DNA from: Spisula solida
Taxonomy: Eukaryota; Mollusca; Bivalvia; Venerida; Mactridae
Direction: 5' to 3'
Assembly: GCA_947247005.1 (NCBI GenBank)
Contig: OX365953.1
Location: 28,270,784 to 28,334,783 of the forward strand
Length of the DNA stretch: 64,000 bases
Shown here: one piece after another, positions 49,201 through 57,600 of the stretch
How the letters are laid out: each line of letters opens with the position of its first letter
Numbering within the stretch: position 1 is the stretch's first letter
Made by a program: the position numbers and the translations under genes
The notes under the pieces: model-generated
The model's input: only the letters and a program-made list of their open reading frames with translations
Databases searched by the model: none
What the model was told of the DNA's origin: nothing

Positions 49201-49715
49201 GTTTCTTCTTTATTTTTTCTTTATATTTTTTTTTATTTTGCCCTGAGACTCACCATGCCTCGAGACGGGCGTATTTTTTTACATTTGGCTCTTGTTTTTT
49301 TATTTGAAAGTTGTTTTAAAACCTTGTTACATGCAGTAATTACATAATGTTAATATAGCAGGTTTTCCTGGAGACTGGCTCATATATAAAAACAAAATAG
49401 TATTAAGTCGGACAGGGAAGGCAGCACTCAACTTTACCAGTCGAGCACAGAAAACAAAAAATTATACAAGGCACAATGCCCTATCAGGTCGAGGTATGGA
49501 ATTTCTGTTAATCATTCTACACATCTCCTCTCGGAATATAACTCATATAGTGGTATTCATGTTTGAACGGGGTATTGTTTATGACATTATAAGCAATATT
49601 TGTGTTTTTCAGGTTTGAAGTATCGCTTGACCCAGCCAAAGAAGCCATATTGCTGCCGGATGTTGTCATGAGAGCCGAGAAAGGAATCAATGTACGATTT
49701 AAGGCCAGGCAATAG
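28078..49715 (+). CDS. CYP4-family cytochrome P450, complete 12-exon gene
   Basis: Haem-thiolate monooxygenase of the CYP4 clan; family members hydroxylate fatty acids or eicosanoids in the ER using NADPH-P450 reductase. Exons: 28078-28254, 33748-33943, 36740-36867, 37588-37721, 38433-38492, 40719-40842, 42101-42242, 45070-45193, 45682-45880, 46823-46905, 48398-48463, 49613-49715. All introns are GT-AG and phases agree; the sum is 1536 nt, giving 511 residues plus TAG, the usual CYP4 length. Motifs: N-terminal membrane helix (about 6-24), proline hinge VPSLPRHW (43-50), C-helix WERNR (136-140), I-helix FEGHDTT (319-325) including the Glu that in many CYP4s links covalently to haem, K-helix EVLR (377-380), FDPERF (430-435), haem loop FSAGSRNCIG (451-460) with Cys458. 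The substrate is unknown. The exon-2 donor is embedded in a minisatellite, so longer isoforms are possible. Confidence 0.95.
29019..29800 (-). mobile_element. TTAA-flanked element, copy 2 (inverted, in P450 intron 1)
   Basis: Both ends carry GGTGATTCCCAACTCTT-type inverted termini next to TTAA (29019-29022 and 29797-29800; the right copy reads GGTAATTCCCAACTCTT). 782 bp and shorter than copy 3 by internal deletion. No transposase seen. Confidence 0.88.
29802..30176. repeat. Small inverted-repeat element after TTAA copy 2
   Basis: Arms of about 45 bp near 29810-29855 and 30128-30170 share AAAGTGAATTTATTGAAG and GACAGCAT in inverted orientation. Interior AT-rich and non-coding. Probably a MITE; no clear target duplication found. 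Confidence 0.6.
30285..30430 (+). repeat. Dispersed repeat also at 37300-37440
   Basis: AAACTGTCTGAAAACTATTC ... TCAGTTTGGTCAACAT matches 37300-37440 in P450 intron 4. Same orientation in two introns of one gene. No coding sequence or clear ends. Confidence 0.65.
30710..31643 (+). repeat. GTCCGTCC-leader repeat with ~160-bp tandem units (P450 intron 1)
   Basis: Starts near a C-run and CCGAAGTCGAAGG, then GTCCGTCCGTCC, then about five units marked by GTCCAGAGCATAACT, AGATGGCAACTAGGAGAAG and CCATAACTCTAT. Ends GTGACTCTTGTTTTA. Non-coding. Confidence 0.75.
31653..31751. repeat. 99-bp near-perfect palindrome
   Basis: TTAGAACATATTAAGTAAAT and its inverse flank a GC-rich centre GGGCGGAGCGAGCGAAGCG. 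Likely a small hairpin MITE. Confidence 0.75.
32335..32515 (+). repeat. Decayed relative of the CTACGGGATTCC MITE, with poly-G
   Basis: Shares AACTTGGTCGCTTGTATCTG and the GGATTCCA...AATTTCAAACTCCTGTGGT body with 6220-6430 and 21471-21650. A G-run interrupts it at 32409-32424. Confidence 0.6.
32650..33040 (+). repeat. Internally tandem repeat (two ~150-bp units) in P450 intron 1
   Basis: Marked by CATTGACCAATC, ATGTTAACCTCCATGAG and GGTCACAGTTGGAGGTCAA, twice. Non-coding dispersed repeat. Confidence 0.65.
33155..33175 (+). repeat. Poly-G tract of about 20 bases
   Basis: Uninterrupted G-run in P450 intron 1, one of four long G or C runs in the window (also near 30720, 32409 and 44010). Confidence 0.85.
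33512..33747 (+). repeat. Tandem array of 3' splice-site-like units upstream of P450 exon 2
   Basis: About seven 35-42 bp units, each with a pyrimidine-rich run then CTTACAG or a close variant. CAG ends near 33523, 33561, 33597, 33639 (mutated to CAC), 33674, 33711 and 33747; the last is the real acceptor. Most other units read CTTACAGGTATAGTCAAG, so each also holds a CAG|GTATAG donor-like site. The array ends exactly at the exon boundary. Confidence 0.9.
33748..33943 (+). CDS. P450 exon 2: beta-1 region to B-C loop, inside splice-site arrays
   Basis: Codes for residues 60-124 and the first base of Gly125. The acceptor is CTTACAG|ATAGAA; the first usable donor is CTAG|GTAAGT. Phase is 0 in and 1 out. 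The last 49 nt (from 33895) form the first unit of a tandem array, so the donor recurs every 51 or 44 bp downstream. Using donors at 33994, 34045 or 34096 would add 17, 34 or 51 in-frame residues. The first donor gives standard family length and is my main model. Confidence 0.88.
33895..35740 (+). repeat. 51/44-bp minisatellite carrying P450 exon-2 end plus 5' splice site
   Basis: About 36 units. The full unit is 51 bp (17 codons) and encodes [17 protein letters not shown] followed by the donor CTAG|GTAAGT. Shorter 44-bp units lack 7 bp of the GGCGCAACGGATGG segment and shift frame. The first 49 nt are exon 2; the rest is formally intron 2. About 29 units keep perfect GTAAGT; variants include GTAAAT, GTTAGA, GTACAA and GTAGGT. 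The first fifteen units form a higher-order pattern of four 51-bp units plus one 44-bp unit (248 bp). Similar open frames on both strands here are by-products of the repeat. Confidence 0.95.
35745..36510. other. P450 intron 2 remainder, no feature recognised
   Basis: From the end of the minisatellite to the MITE near exon 3 I see only AT-rich non-coding sequence. Short minus-strand open frames here have no family resemblance. Confidence 0.5.
36512..36666. mobile_element. Short MITE related to the 4.4-kb inverted-arm element
   Basis: The left arm reads ACCCGGCATCGGATTGGATAG and the right arm is the inverse of similar sequence, both matching the outer ends of the element at 15878-20270. Arms lie nearly back to back, as in an internally deleted derivative. 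It ends about 75 bp before P450 exon 3. Confidence 0.75.
36740..36867 (+). CDS. P450 exon 3: C-helix WxxxR
   Basis: Residues 125 (end) to 167. Acceptor TTGCAAG|GTGATG, donor CTTCTG|GTAACC. Contains GDGLLVSEG, the C-helix WERNR motif and the CYP4-typical [12 protein letters not shown] palindromic MITE relic ends about 75 bp before the acceptor. Confidence 0.93.
37588..37721 (+). CDS. P450 exon 4
   Basis: Residues 168-211 plus two bases. Acceptor TTTGTAG|GACAAA, donor GAAAG|GTACGA. Encodes [14 protein letters not shown], matching the CYP4 pattern (E/H)xxLxxxxxCxFS. Confidence 0.92.
38433..38492 (+). CDS. P450 exon 5
   Basis: A 60-bp exon, residues 212-231 plus two bases. Acceptor GCATTACAG|TGAGAA, donor CTAT|GTAAGT. 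Reads [19 protein letters not shown], in phase with exons 4 and 6. Too short to stand out as an ORF; found by phase and CYP4 pattern. Confidence 0.88.
38825..39822 (+). mobile_element. TTAA-flanked element, copy 3 (full length, P450 intron 5)
   Basis: 998 bp including TTAA target duplications at 38825-38828 and 39819-39822. Left terminus GGTGATTCCCAACTCTT; right terminus is the inverse of GGTGATTGCAAACTCTTC. Non-coding; best reference copy for the family in this window. Confidence 0.88.
40719..40842 (+). CDS. P450 exon 6
   Basis: Residues 232-273. Acceptor TTTTTACAG|TCAGCC, donor GAGCTT|GTATGT. Includes [20 protein letters not shown], equivalent to the CYP4 segment SxxGrxfrraCdxVHxFT. Confidence 0.93.
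41560..42090 (+). repeat. Dispersed repeat with ~130-bp internal units (P450 intron 6)
   Basis: Degenerate units marked by ATCAATAACTCAAGAAC, AGGTCAAAGGTC and variants. Non-coding; it runs to within about 10 bp of the exon 7 acceptor, leaving a poor pyrimidine tract there. Confidence 0.65.
42101..42242 (+). CDS. P450 exon 7: I-helix, first half
   Basis: Residues 274-320 plus one base. Acceptor TGTTACAG|AAGGCG, donor GAAG|GTATGG. Contains [14 protein letters not shown] and [10 protein letters not shown], the start of the CYP4 I-helix, including Glu320. A dispersed repeat occupies the intron nearly up to this acceptor. Confidence 0.94.
42598..43340. repeat. Inverted-repeat region around TCTCCATTA motifs (P450 intron 7)
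   Basis: AATAACTCTCCATTACTTTG (42648) and the inverse AATGGAGAGTTATTG (near 43328) face each other. GTCTCCATT...AATGGAGAC at 42605-42637 is a local hairpin. A second imperfect inverted pair, GATGACGAAAACGCGA against its complement, lies at 42940-43090. Possibly one decayed foldback element. Confidence 0.5.
43556..43638. repeat. 83-bp palindrome
   Basis: GTATCTGTCCATTCCTGA and its inverse flank TAATGGAAACTCGGCCCC and its partner. A compact stem-loop with GC-rich tip in P450 intron 7. Confidence 0.75.
44098..44570. repeat. Pair of converging tRNA-like heads
   Basis: At 44098-44200 (+) the sequence TTAGTCCAGTGGATAAGC with a later GTTCGACACCC resembles A and B boxes. At 44485-44570 (-) AGTGTAGTGGGTAAGCGC and GGATCGATCCCC do the same. 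Neither folds into a complete tRNA by eye (interrupted arms, no matching acceptor stem), so I read them as SINE heads in opposite orientation. Confidence 0.45.
44707..45048 (+). mobile_element. tRNA-headed SINE, copy 1 (P450 intron 7)
   Basis: Head resembles a tRNA with a B-box-like GGATTTGATCCC at about 44759. The body (CTTTGGACGAGACGTTACAC, TTTACATCGGCACGTAAAAG) recurs inverted at 62375-62690. Tail is A-rich (AAATAAAAAATAAAAAAA). The tail stops about 20 bp before the exon 8 acceptor. Confidence 0.8.
45070..45193 (+). CDS. P450 exon 8: I-helix HDTT
   Basis: Residues 321-361 plus two bases. Acceptor TACTTACAG|GACATG; donor CACAAA|GTAGGT is chosen over a GT four bases later because it keeps phase with exon 9. 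Encodes [20 protein letters not shown], the oxygen-activating I-helix and J-helix start. The A-rich tail of a SINE ends about 20 bp before this exon. Confidence 0.92.
45682..45880 (+). CDS. P450 exon 9: K-helix ExxR
   Basis: Residues 362-428. Acceptor CATTTCAG|AGACCA, donor AACATG|GTACTA. Encodes [18 protein letters not shown], then the SRS5 segment and [13 protein letters not shown], standard CYP4 features. A longer open frame overlapping this exon from 45553 is in a different frame and is spurious. Confidence 0.94.
46823..46905 (+). CDS. P450 exon 10: PERF and haem loop start
   Basis: Residues 429-455 plus two bases. Acceptor TTTTTATAG|AAGTTT, donor TCTCG|GTAACT. Encodes FDPERF and FVPFSAGSR; the intron interrupts the haem loop just before the Cys. 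Confidence 0.93.
47740..48345 (+). pseudogene. LINE reverse-transcriptase C-terminal fragment (P450 intron 10)
   Basis: Decayed tail of a CR1/Jockey-like RT: LDRLFKFQ-type residues near 48015-48060 and [19 protein letters not shown] with [13 protein letters not shown] at 48068-48170, the typical C-terminal thumb region. Several frame changes and a CAAA microsatellite (47903-47933) interrupt it. 5'-truncated, as is common for LINE copies. Confidence 0.8.
47903..47933 (+). repeat. (CAAA)n microsatellite
   Basis: About eight AAAC/CAAA units inside the LINE fragment. Confidence 0.9.
48398..48463 (+). CDS. P450 exon 11: haem-ligand cysteine
   Basis: A 66-bp exon, residues 456-477 plus two bases. 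Acceptor CCACACAG|AAACTG, donor AAGAG|GTAATA. Encodes [20 protein letters not shown]; Cys458 is the axial haem ligand. It lies about 57 bp after a LINE fragment. Confidence 0.92.
48678..49298 (+). repeat. ACGCCCGTTT internally tandem repeat (P450 intron 11)
   Basis: Starts TATACGCCCGTTTGAAAAAC followed by its complement (a small hairpin), a GGGCGGGAGGACGGGCG leader, then about three units of roughly 150 bp (AACAGTTTTCATCCGATCG ... GGTTATGGGCCTTTAAT), and ends in GGCTCTTGTTTTT. An inverted copy lies inside the LINE at 9840-10749. Confidence 0.8.
49392..49495 (+). repeat. GTCAGACAGGG repeat, fragment in P450 intron 11
   Basis: TATTAAGTCGGACAGGGAAG then AGCACTCAACTTTACCAGTC; truncated. Ends about 118 bp before exon 12. 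Confidence 0.7.
49613..49715 (+). CDS. P450 exon 12: C-terminus
   Basis: Residues 478-511 and TAG. Acceptor TTTTTCAG|GTTTGA. Encodes [11 protein letters not shown] and the C-terminal beta-sheet ending in VRFKARQ. No convincing polyadenylation signal was assigned; ATTAAA occurs near 50150. Confidence 0.92.
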
Positions 49716-51380
49716 TATTTCGCAGATATTGGACTACTTACAAACATTCTGATGTTAATGGTGTATATAACACTGATATGACTATGATATAAATACTTCA
49801 TTTATGTATTAATACTATTATTGTGTATTCCTTTGCTTTAACAATATGATTGCACTTTGACGAAACAGTTATTGTATGATGATGGAACATATTTTTATTT
49901 CAAAATTATAGAATGACCGCACTAGAGCTTGTAAAAAAAGAATTTTAAATTCGGATAGTTCGACAAAACCTATACACCTATCCATGTTTTCCCCCAGGGG
50001 GGAGCGGCGGGCATACACGGGACTTTTGACAGAAGGCTGTTCCCGATAGGTGGGAATTTGACAGACAGAATATACATTTGTATTGCTTTATCCAATACTA
50101 TTCAGGCCAAGCAAATTAAGCCAGCAAAGTCGGGTAATCTTTATTAAAACAAAATCCACTGCCAGCTAGGTGTGTTGTAACAATGATCTAAGGCATGAAC
50201 AATAATTTGTTAAACACTGCTCTGCCAGTGAAGAAATTGACTATATTTTAATTTCTGATCTTTTTGTAATTAAATCAACACACCTAAATAGTTCACTTTA
50301 TGTGCAAAATGTAAATTTGTTTTTGTTCTGGTACTATTTATAGCCTGGTCAATTTATCTTCGTCCGATTATACCTTGATTTAATTACGTGAACGGCCATT
50401 GTAAACAGTTTGAGTTCATTGTTTGTGCAATGTACACTCGGCAAAACTTATAAGTACACACTTGTTTATTTGCCCATAACTCGGTCAATGCGTGTTTGAT
50501 CGTGCTGAAAAGTTTAACATATGTAGATTGGATATGTAGAATTACAATACAATCGATGTTTTTAACATCTGATTTAAATTGTCACAAACAGAATAAATTA
50601 ATGATGCCAACAGCAGAATCTAAAAAAACACAATACTGCCGTGTGTTCATCGGGCGATTGTCAGGTTGCTAATGCACATATGGCCCCGCTGCGCTGATAC
50701 AGTACGGTTTCAAGTCTATGTTTCTATCATGGACACAGTAATAAAGAAAACAATGATAGGAACAAGCCCAATTTAGGTTTAGAAATATCGACTTCTGATA
50801 AAAAATGCAATTTGAAACATGGTTAACTCCCCTTGACCATAACAATAAAAAATAGTTTTAAAAGTAAAAAAACACCATGTTGTTATTTGAAAAATCGAAT
50901 TATTTTGTGTTTTTTTAATTTGACAATAAATCTTAAATTCAAATTTACCTTACATAAAAATAATTTGCACATACGCGTCAATTTCACGGCCATTTTACGG
51001 TTTTTGACGTTTCATGGTTCAATGAACCGCTGTATTTAATTTTGAAGAAAAAAAATGTATTTATCCAGTCCTTTGATAGTCAATACCATGTACACAAAAT
51101 TTCATGCAAAAATAATAAAAAATAAAAAACGTTATAGCGAAAAAACGACGTGTGTACTTATAAGTATTCAGTTGTCAATAAATGTGCAAAATGTAGCTGA
51201 TCAACTAACAATTTTAGCTTTGGTCTAAGTCAGATAGATCTCCGTAGGTATTGTATACGCTCGATGTTAAGTTTCATATGTACAACACCTACTTCTGTTC
51301 TATATATGTTCCTACAAATTGCAAACTCTAATTATATCGACGAATATCATGCTACCAACAGAGATAACTAGCAAATACAC
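49716..51380. other. P450 3' flank, no feature recognised
   Basis: AT-rich sequence after the P450 stop; includes its presumed 3'UTR of unknown length. No coding similarity seen. Confidence 0.4.
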
Positions 51381-51385
51381 GACAC

Positions 51386-51494
51386 AGCCTGGCCGGAATT
51401 TGATAATCCGCCTGGAAAATGAATAATCACCTCGAGTGCTTCAGCCCGAGGGTGATTATTCATACCGGGCGGATTATCAAATTCCGGCCAGGCT
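51386..51494. repeat. 109-bp palindrome
   Basis: AGCCTGGCCGGAATTTGATA and its inverse, with GAATAATCACC stems inside. A strong hairpin. Confidence 0.8.
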
Positions 51495-52139
51495 CTGAAG
51501 TGTATTAAAGTCTTTAATACAATTGTTCGATTTCAGAATATCTATGAAGAACAAATAACGTAAATATTACTGATGTAGATATACACTAATATTGTAACCA
51601 ATAAAATGCACTTAGTGTGAATAAAATTTGCAAAGAAATCTGGCATTTGAGCAACGTAACGTCATTTTGGCTCCAACGTGACGTCATGTTTACATGGATA
51701 ACGTAACGTGCGCTCGTTCAACCGGTCCGATTATGATTATGAGATTGCGGACCGGGCGGATAGCCGATAATCAATCACGTGATGGCCATAATCAGCCGCA
51801 AATAGTCTAATTTGTGTTACTATATATAGTAACAAGTGTATTAATAAACAGAAATCTCGGCATCCGTGCTGTGTCTGTTTGTCTTCGTCTGGTATTTGTA
51901 GTAGGAAACACATCTACCTGCAAATTATACGAAGCAACAACATATTTGGATAAATCCTCAGGGAAATAAAAACATGTCTAGCACAGTGGTGTATATACGA
52001 GTCGTTAATAGCATAATATGTACAGTCTACGTCACATACCTCACATTTCAGACACGGACTATGGGGTCACAACAACACGTCCCTATAGTGAGTACTCACA
52101 GCGACGGGTCTCGTTCACGCATACGTTCAGCTGAAACCT

Positions 52140-52445
52140 CGACATTCAGCTTTTTAATACCGTTATTTTTTTAGGGCTTCTGACAGCTAAAACTGGTATT
52201 TCAGGCGTTTTACTGTTGGAACATGGTAATTCAGCTTGAGCATTCATCTAGTTCATTCAGATATTCGTCAGTTTGGACTTGAGTATATCATAAATAGTTC
52301 AGTTGGACATTGTGCCTTACATGTGTTTTTATGTTCTCTGTGCTCGGCTTGGTTCAGTTGAGCTGTGTGCCTTGTACGTTCTTTTTTGTTTTCTGTGATC
52401 GGCGCGTTAAGGTGAGTGCTGCCTTCCATTTCTGACTTAATATAA
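52140..52445 (-). repeat. GTCAGACAGGG repeat, inverted copy
   Basis: CATTCAGCTT sub-units and the complement of GGCAGCACTCA near 52415 end with TTCTGACTTAATATA. Confidence 0.7.
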
Positions 52446-52983
52446 TTTTCTGATGTTCCCTAGACAAACATTAATCTTATAACAGACAAGGTTTATTATA
52501 CTTTTTCTCAGAGCAAACAGAATTATCTTTTTGTTCATTTGATAAAATGCGCAATCGGGGTTCATAGACTGTCGCAAATAATTTCCGCATTATTCAAACA
52601 TACAAATTGATTTTAAGATTAGCTCGCTGTGTGTTTATGTTGTTTTTTTAGACAGTATAGCACGGAGAATTTGACATCATCCTGACCTATGTGTAACATG
52701 GTTCTTGCCTTAAATATGCATGTATAAATTTCTGCAAGCTAATCGTGCAATATCGGTTCTTTTGATTTGTTTTTGCATTACACCCCGGGCGTCTCTGTGA
52801 TACTCCCCGCTTATGAAAACATACAACCGGAATTATAAATATAGACAAGACTTAAACTGTTTAATTATGCTAATAGAAGGTCAAGGATCGTGTCAAATTC
52901 TCTGCACTATATCCACATTGTAACGGTATTATGTCTATGTACGCATTTGGCTAAATGTTCAATGGGTTTTTCCCTTGCAGCGA

Positions 52984-53008
52984 GATATATATATATATAT
53001 ATATATAT
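52984..53008 (+). repeat. (TA)n microsatellite
   Basis: About 12 TA repeats. Confidence 0.9.
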
Positions 53009-53069
53009 CTATATTGATGAATTTTCTCTTCTTCTTTTCACCACGAGGCTTTTTCTGATAACAAAAATG

Positions 53070-53300
53070 GTTATATTAAGTCAGACAGGGAAGGCAGCAC
53101 TCAACTTAACCAGCCGAGAACAGAAAACATAAAATAACACACAAAGCACAATGCCCAACTGAACCAACCGAGCACAGAAAACATAAAACACATACAAGGC
53201 ACAATGCCCAACTAAACAAGCACAGATCCGCCCAAGTCCAAGCTGTCGAAAAGTGTATTTAAATTATTACTAGCTGAATGACCCAGTTTCCACAAAAGGT
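53070..53300 (+). repeat. GTCAGACAGGG repeat
   Basis: TTAAGTCAGACAGGGAAGGC, two CACAATGCCCAACT blocks, then AGCTGAATGACC. Close to the LINE-nested copy at 10316. Confidence 0.75.
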
Positions 53301-54400
53301 CACATAAATGTTTAACTACCCCCATAAAAATGTACTGCTTTTATCATCCCACATTTTTTTCACGATCTGCCTGACGAAAAGTCCTGTTAGAGCAAGCACC
53401 TGCTACGATAACAAAATTCGGCGGGGGAACGCCTTGTGAACATGCCTCATGTAAAGTTTAGAAATACGCATCTGGTTGAAAGACCTTCTAAATCAATACT
53501 GTATACAATTATATGTTATATGAAAAAACAAAAACAGCATTTATTGAAAATATAATGTATTGGTTTAACACAGTTGGAATTGCGAAATGTACATTAAATA
53601 TCTTAATATTTTTGAAGTCTGAAAATATACAAAAAAATCATTTACTATTCTTACACATTTTATTTTAGTATGTGTTTTATATTCGAAATTAGTAACTTGT
53701 ACACAAAAGTAATATAAAACATACATATAGTAGTACGACTATAGTTAAAATATGCTCAGACAATAGTTCATAAAAATCAAAGTCAGCTTAAAGAAAAATC
53801 GAGTTATTGAGTAGATATTCAATCAGAACTCCCATGTCCTTCAGCATATGTGTCAAAACATTGGTGATTTTAATTTAATGCTGGACCAAAAAGGCGTAGT
53901 TATTGCCAACTAACTTGTTTGGAAACTTATCAGATCAACATTACAAACCAAAATATTGAATGTATTGACAGAGGTCAAGAAACCATATCCTTGTAAGTTA
54001 AAACAAATGAAAAAACAATCAATTAAGTGTTGTACTAGACTATAAAGAATTCTGATGATCAATTACAACGCGCATATGTGATGATTACTATAGATAGCAT
54101 GATTGTTATTATTGGCGAAAAACGTTACGTGGATTATACCCGAATAGCAGAGGTATCAGCAGAAAGCATCACACTTGCATATATACACGTTCTCGGTGTA
54201 GGCAGCAGTGAAGGCAGCAATTGACAGAAACAGCCGAGCAACGTAATTTTAACAATACGCTTTGAAATCAACAATCAGAAAACGTAGTAGATTGATACAA
54301 ATACACGCTTTTTAAACAAAGGAATAACATAGTTTCAAACAATGAGACTTAGTTGACTGTACATACATTTAAACACTGCGTTAGTAAAGAAGTTTTTTTT

Positions 54401-54406
54401 TTTATT
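54401..54406 (-). terminator. Candidate polyadenylation signal of the membrane protein gene
   Basis: AATAAA on the minus strand 51 bp after the stop codon. Further AATAAA-type sites lie near 53660 and 53560, so the true 3' end is uncertain. Confidence 0.35.
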
Positions 54407-54456
54407 TAGGATTCGTTGCAGCATTTACGCTGTGGATTTGCATAATTATCAAATAT

Positions 54457-54659
54457 TCAGTGCAGATAACTGGAGTTGGTGAAGCCGGCTTTAGATCCTC
54501 TACCAACTACTCTGCGCATGCGACAAAACATCCAGGCGCTTATGCCCATGCAGATAACCAACGAAAATGCCATTCCAATGATCGCCCCAGTTAAAGGTGT
54601 TTTGGCTATGCAGACCTTGTCAAAGACAACTGCGTCAGTGTCACCAAGTGCATTTGTGC
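54457..54659 (-). CDS. Membrane protein terminal exon: TM helix and tail
   Basis: Acceptor ACATTACAG|GCACAA, stop TGA at 54457-54459. 66 residues after a split Gly: ectodomain end, 20-plus-residue hydrophobic helix, basic cytoplasmic tail of about 22 residues. Confidence 0.72.
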
Positions 54660-57600
54660 CTGTAATGTAACAAGAGGGGCATGATGATAATACTTTTCAT
54701 ATTAAATCTCTATGCATTGAGAACAAACCTGATCCCAAGCAGTCATACACCAGGTGTAGTTTTTGAGAAATGGCACATTAATTTTCAGGGCCTTCTTAAC
54801 CCGGATGACACTATGCTAAGCAGAGATGGTATAAATGTAGACTCAAAAGATAGTACTCTATTTGGTTCTATTTTAATCGCATGATACATATCGATGAAAT
54901 AATTAAATGTATTTCATCGTCAAAATCTGTGAAATCAAGACGTCTTGTTTTGACGAAATCTCCAATTATGAATTACTTATCATTTACGTAGCAATTGCAA
55001 TGTTACTTAGTGTTTGCACGACTTTTCCGACTAAACAACAGGCTAGATTTCCGTCGTCTAATCCCTGAAGAACGTTTTATTTTTCAAAATAAAGCGTCAT
55101 CACCAAGAAGTAATTTGTAGTCACTGCACATGCGCGCCTAGACCGCGCCTCTTCGTGAACTTCGTGCAAACTATTAATGGGTGGTATCAGTAAAGAAAAC
55201 AAAACATCATTACACGCGTTATATTGTCGGACACCCTCTCCCCATAAAGTGTGACCTGACCGTCCATTTGAACATTAACCGAGATTATTTCGCGCCGATT
55301 TGCAATGCGCTACCCATGTAGAGGCCAATAAAAATGGTGTTTCTTGTGGTTATAATTTTAACAATTGTGAATGGGACAAACTCTAAGTACATGTATAATA
55401 ATAATATAATAAAAATAAAGATAATACAGAGTGACTTTATTTATAGAGGCAACATAGTTCGGCGTCTAATTAGTATAGAGTTTAAAACGTTTTCTTCAAT
55501 ATAATAAACCACGCTTCGCTTTCGCTTGATGGTTTATAACAAGTAAAGTTGCAAACAATTGGTCGAAAGGTATTTTTGTCCGTTACCAAAATCATCTACA
55601 TCTAATTCTAGAGACTCTTTGTCACTCCGTGGTAGTACCCTAGCACCCATAATGTATTAAATATATTGTAATACTTTAAACCATCGCATTACAAAAGGGT
55701 GTTGTGATGAACATGTTATTAAAGATTATCAAAATGGGTAAGAGTACAAGCATTGACAAATGTTATTGAATTAGAAATTTGAAGCAATTATATAACATTC
55801 ACTGCATGTTTTGATTATCGCCAGGCATACGTCACGATCGATAGAACCCTTTTATCTGAAAAATTAAGACGAGATGGACTACAGGGTCGTCTGTACAGTA
55901 ATGTGAAATAGTGTGTGACATTAATCGGTTTTAACACTGACTGGTTTGACGCAAAGTGTGGCTTGAAACAGGGTTCTTCGCTCTTCCACGTACTCTTTAA
56001 TCTACATAATATATAAATGGTCTTATGACATAGATGTTCTAGGATAACCTGGATATAGGTATCGATATATATGATAGGAAAGTGTACAATGTGTTATTTG
56101 CCGATGATACAGTTTTTCTGACAGATTCGGCTTAGGACTTACATACTCTGTTAGACGCATTGAATGTTTGGCGTTCACAGAATAAAATGCAATTTTTAAT
56201 AATGATAAATTAAAATATTGCATTTTAGGCCTAATAGCATTGACTATTTCACAAGGCAAATGCTCACAATACACATATCTTAAGTGTTGTTTTAGATAAA
56301 TTTTAGATTACCATGAAATAGCAAAAGGTGTTGCAATATCAGTTTTGGGAGCTTTAGGGACTTATATCCAAAAACAAGGCTTATAGTGTTTTCCTTTGTT
56401 TAACTTTCACAGAACTGTATGCTACCTGTGTCTGTCCGTCAACAAAATACAGTACACCTATTTGGGGAAATAAGTAAGTCATATTCTTGTATATATGCCG
56501 TTCAGAACCAGGCAATGCGCTTTCGGCTTGGTTTTGGAAAGTACAAATGTATACGTATTGTCCGAGTGGAATAAGTGCTCCATTATAATAATGGGTTCAA
56601 CTGTATTTTAACATTGTTTAGATGATTTCATGCCTGTACTGTGCAGGTTCAGCATATTTTCTAACCAATCTAATAGACAAAAATAAAAGTTTTCTTTATT
56701 TTAAGCCACATTTCAAAAAGTAATAACTTAGTAACATATTTGAAGAGCCATGAATTTTGAGCACTTTAGTTGCGTCCTAAATGTTGAAAACACAATAAGA
56801 TGGAAGACAACGAAATACAACCTCCAGTTGGTTTGTTTACAAAATAATGAATTATACACAAAACATGCACAATTTATAATCTAAGGGAAGTAACTCTTGC
56901 AAAATTAGGATTTTGTAATCCATACATTTTACTTCAATGTGATTTTTTGCATACTATTTCAACAGATACATTTTACATTCTGTCGTCCATCATTGATCAT
57001 TTGTGAACATATCCTAATTCCCTGTAATAAGTCTATTAAAAGGATGGTCGAAAAAAGGTCTTGGGAGAGTGTGGCTTTTAATAGTGTAATTACTATACCT
57101 GGTGGATATACGCGGATGGTTGTAGATATCTCAGTACTCGTGTTGTTGGAAGGTGATACATCTCTACGACGACGTCTAACACAAGTGACCTAACAATAGT
57201 ATACAGTATGTAATAATAATAATAATAATACATGTATTGATAACACAAAGTCTAAAATGTTCAATGACTGTTCATACATTTTGGTTCTATCTTTAGAAAT
57301 ACATTTTTGTAAGCATTGAGGCCCACATAGAATATTGGAAAAACAACTAATAAGTAGCCTCGTTTAAATAAAGGCTTTACGTACTTACTTACTTACAAAA
57401 TTACAAACTTTTACGAAAAGAAATACCAGCAGATATTCTCTGACAGTTCTAAACAACAGCCTAATGGTCGTCTTTCAGCATACAATACATGGGTAAGTTG
57501 AATTTTAGGTGGCTACTCGTTGCAAAATAAAAAAGTTTCTAAAAATAAATGAAATGTGCAATATACACAATAAACGAGTGTTACGCTTGAAGGTATACGG

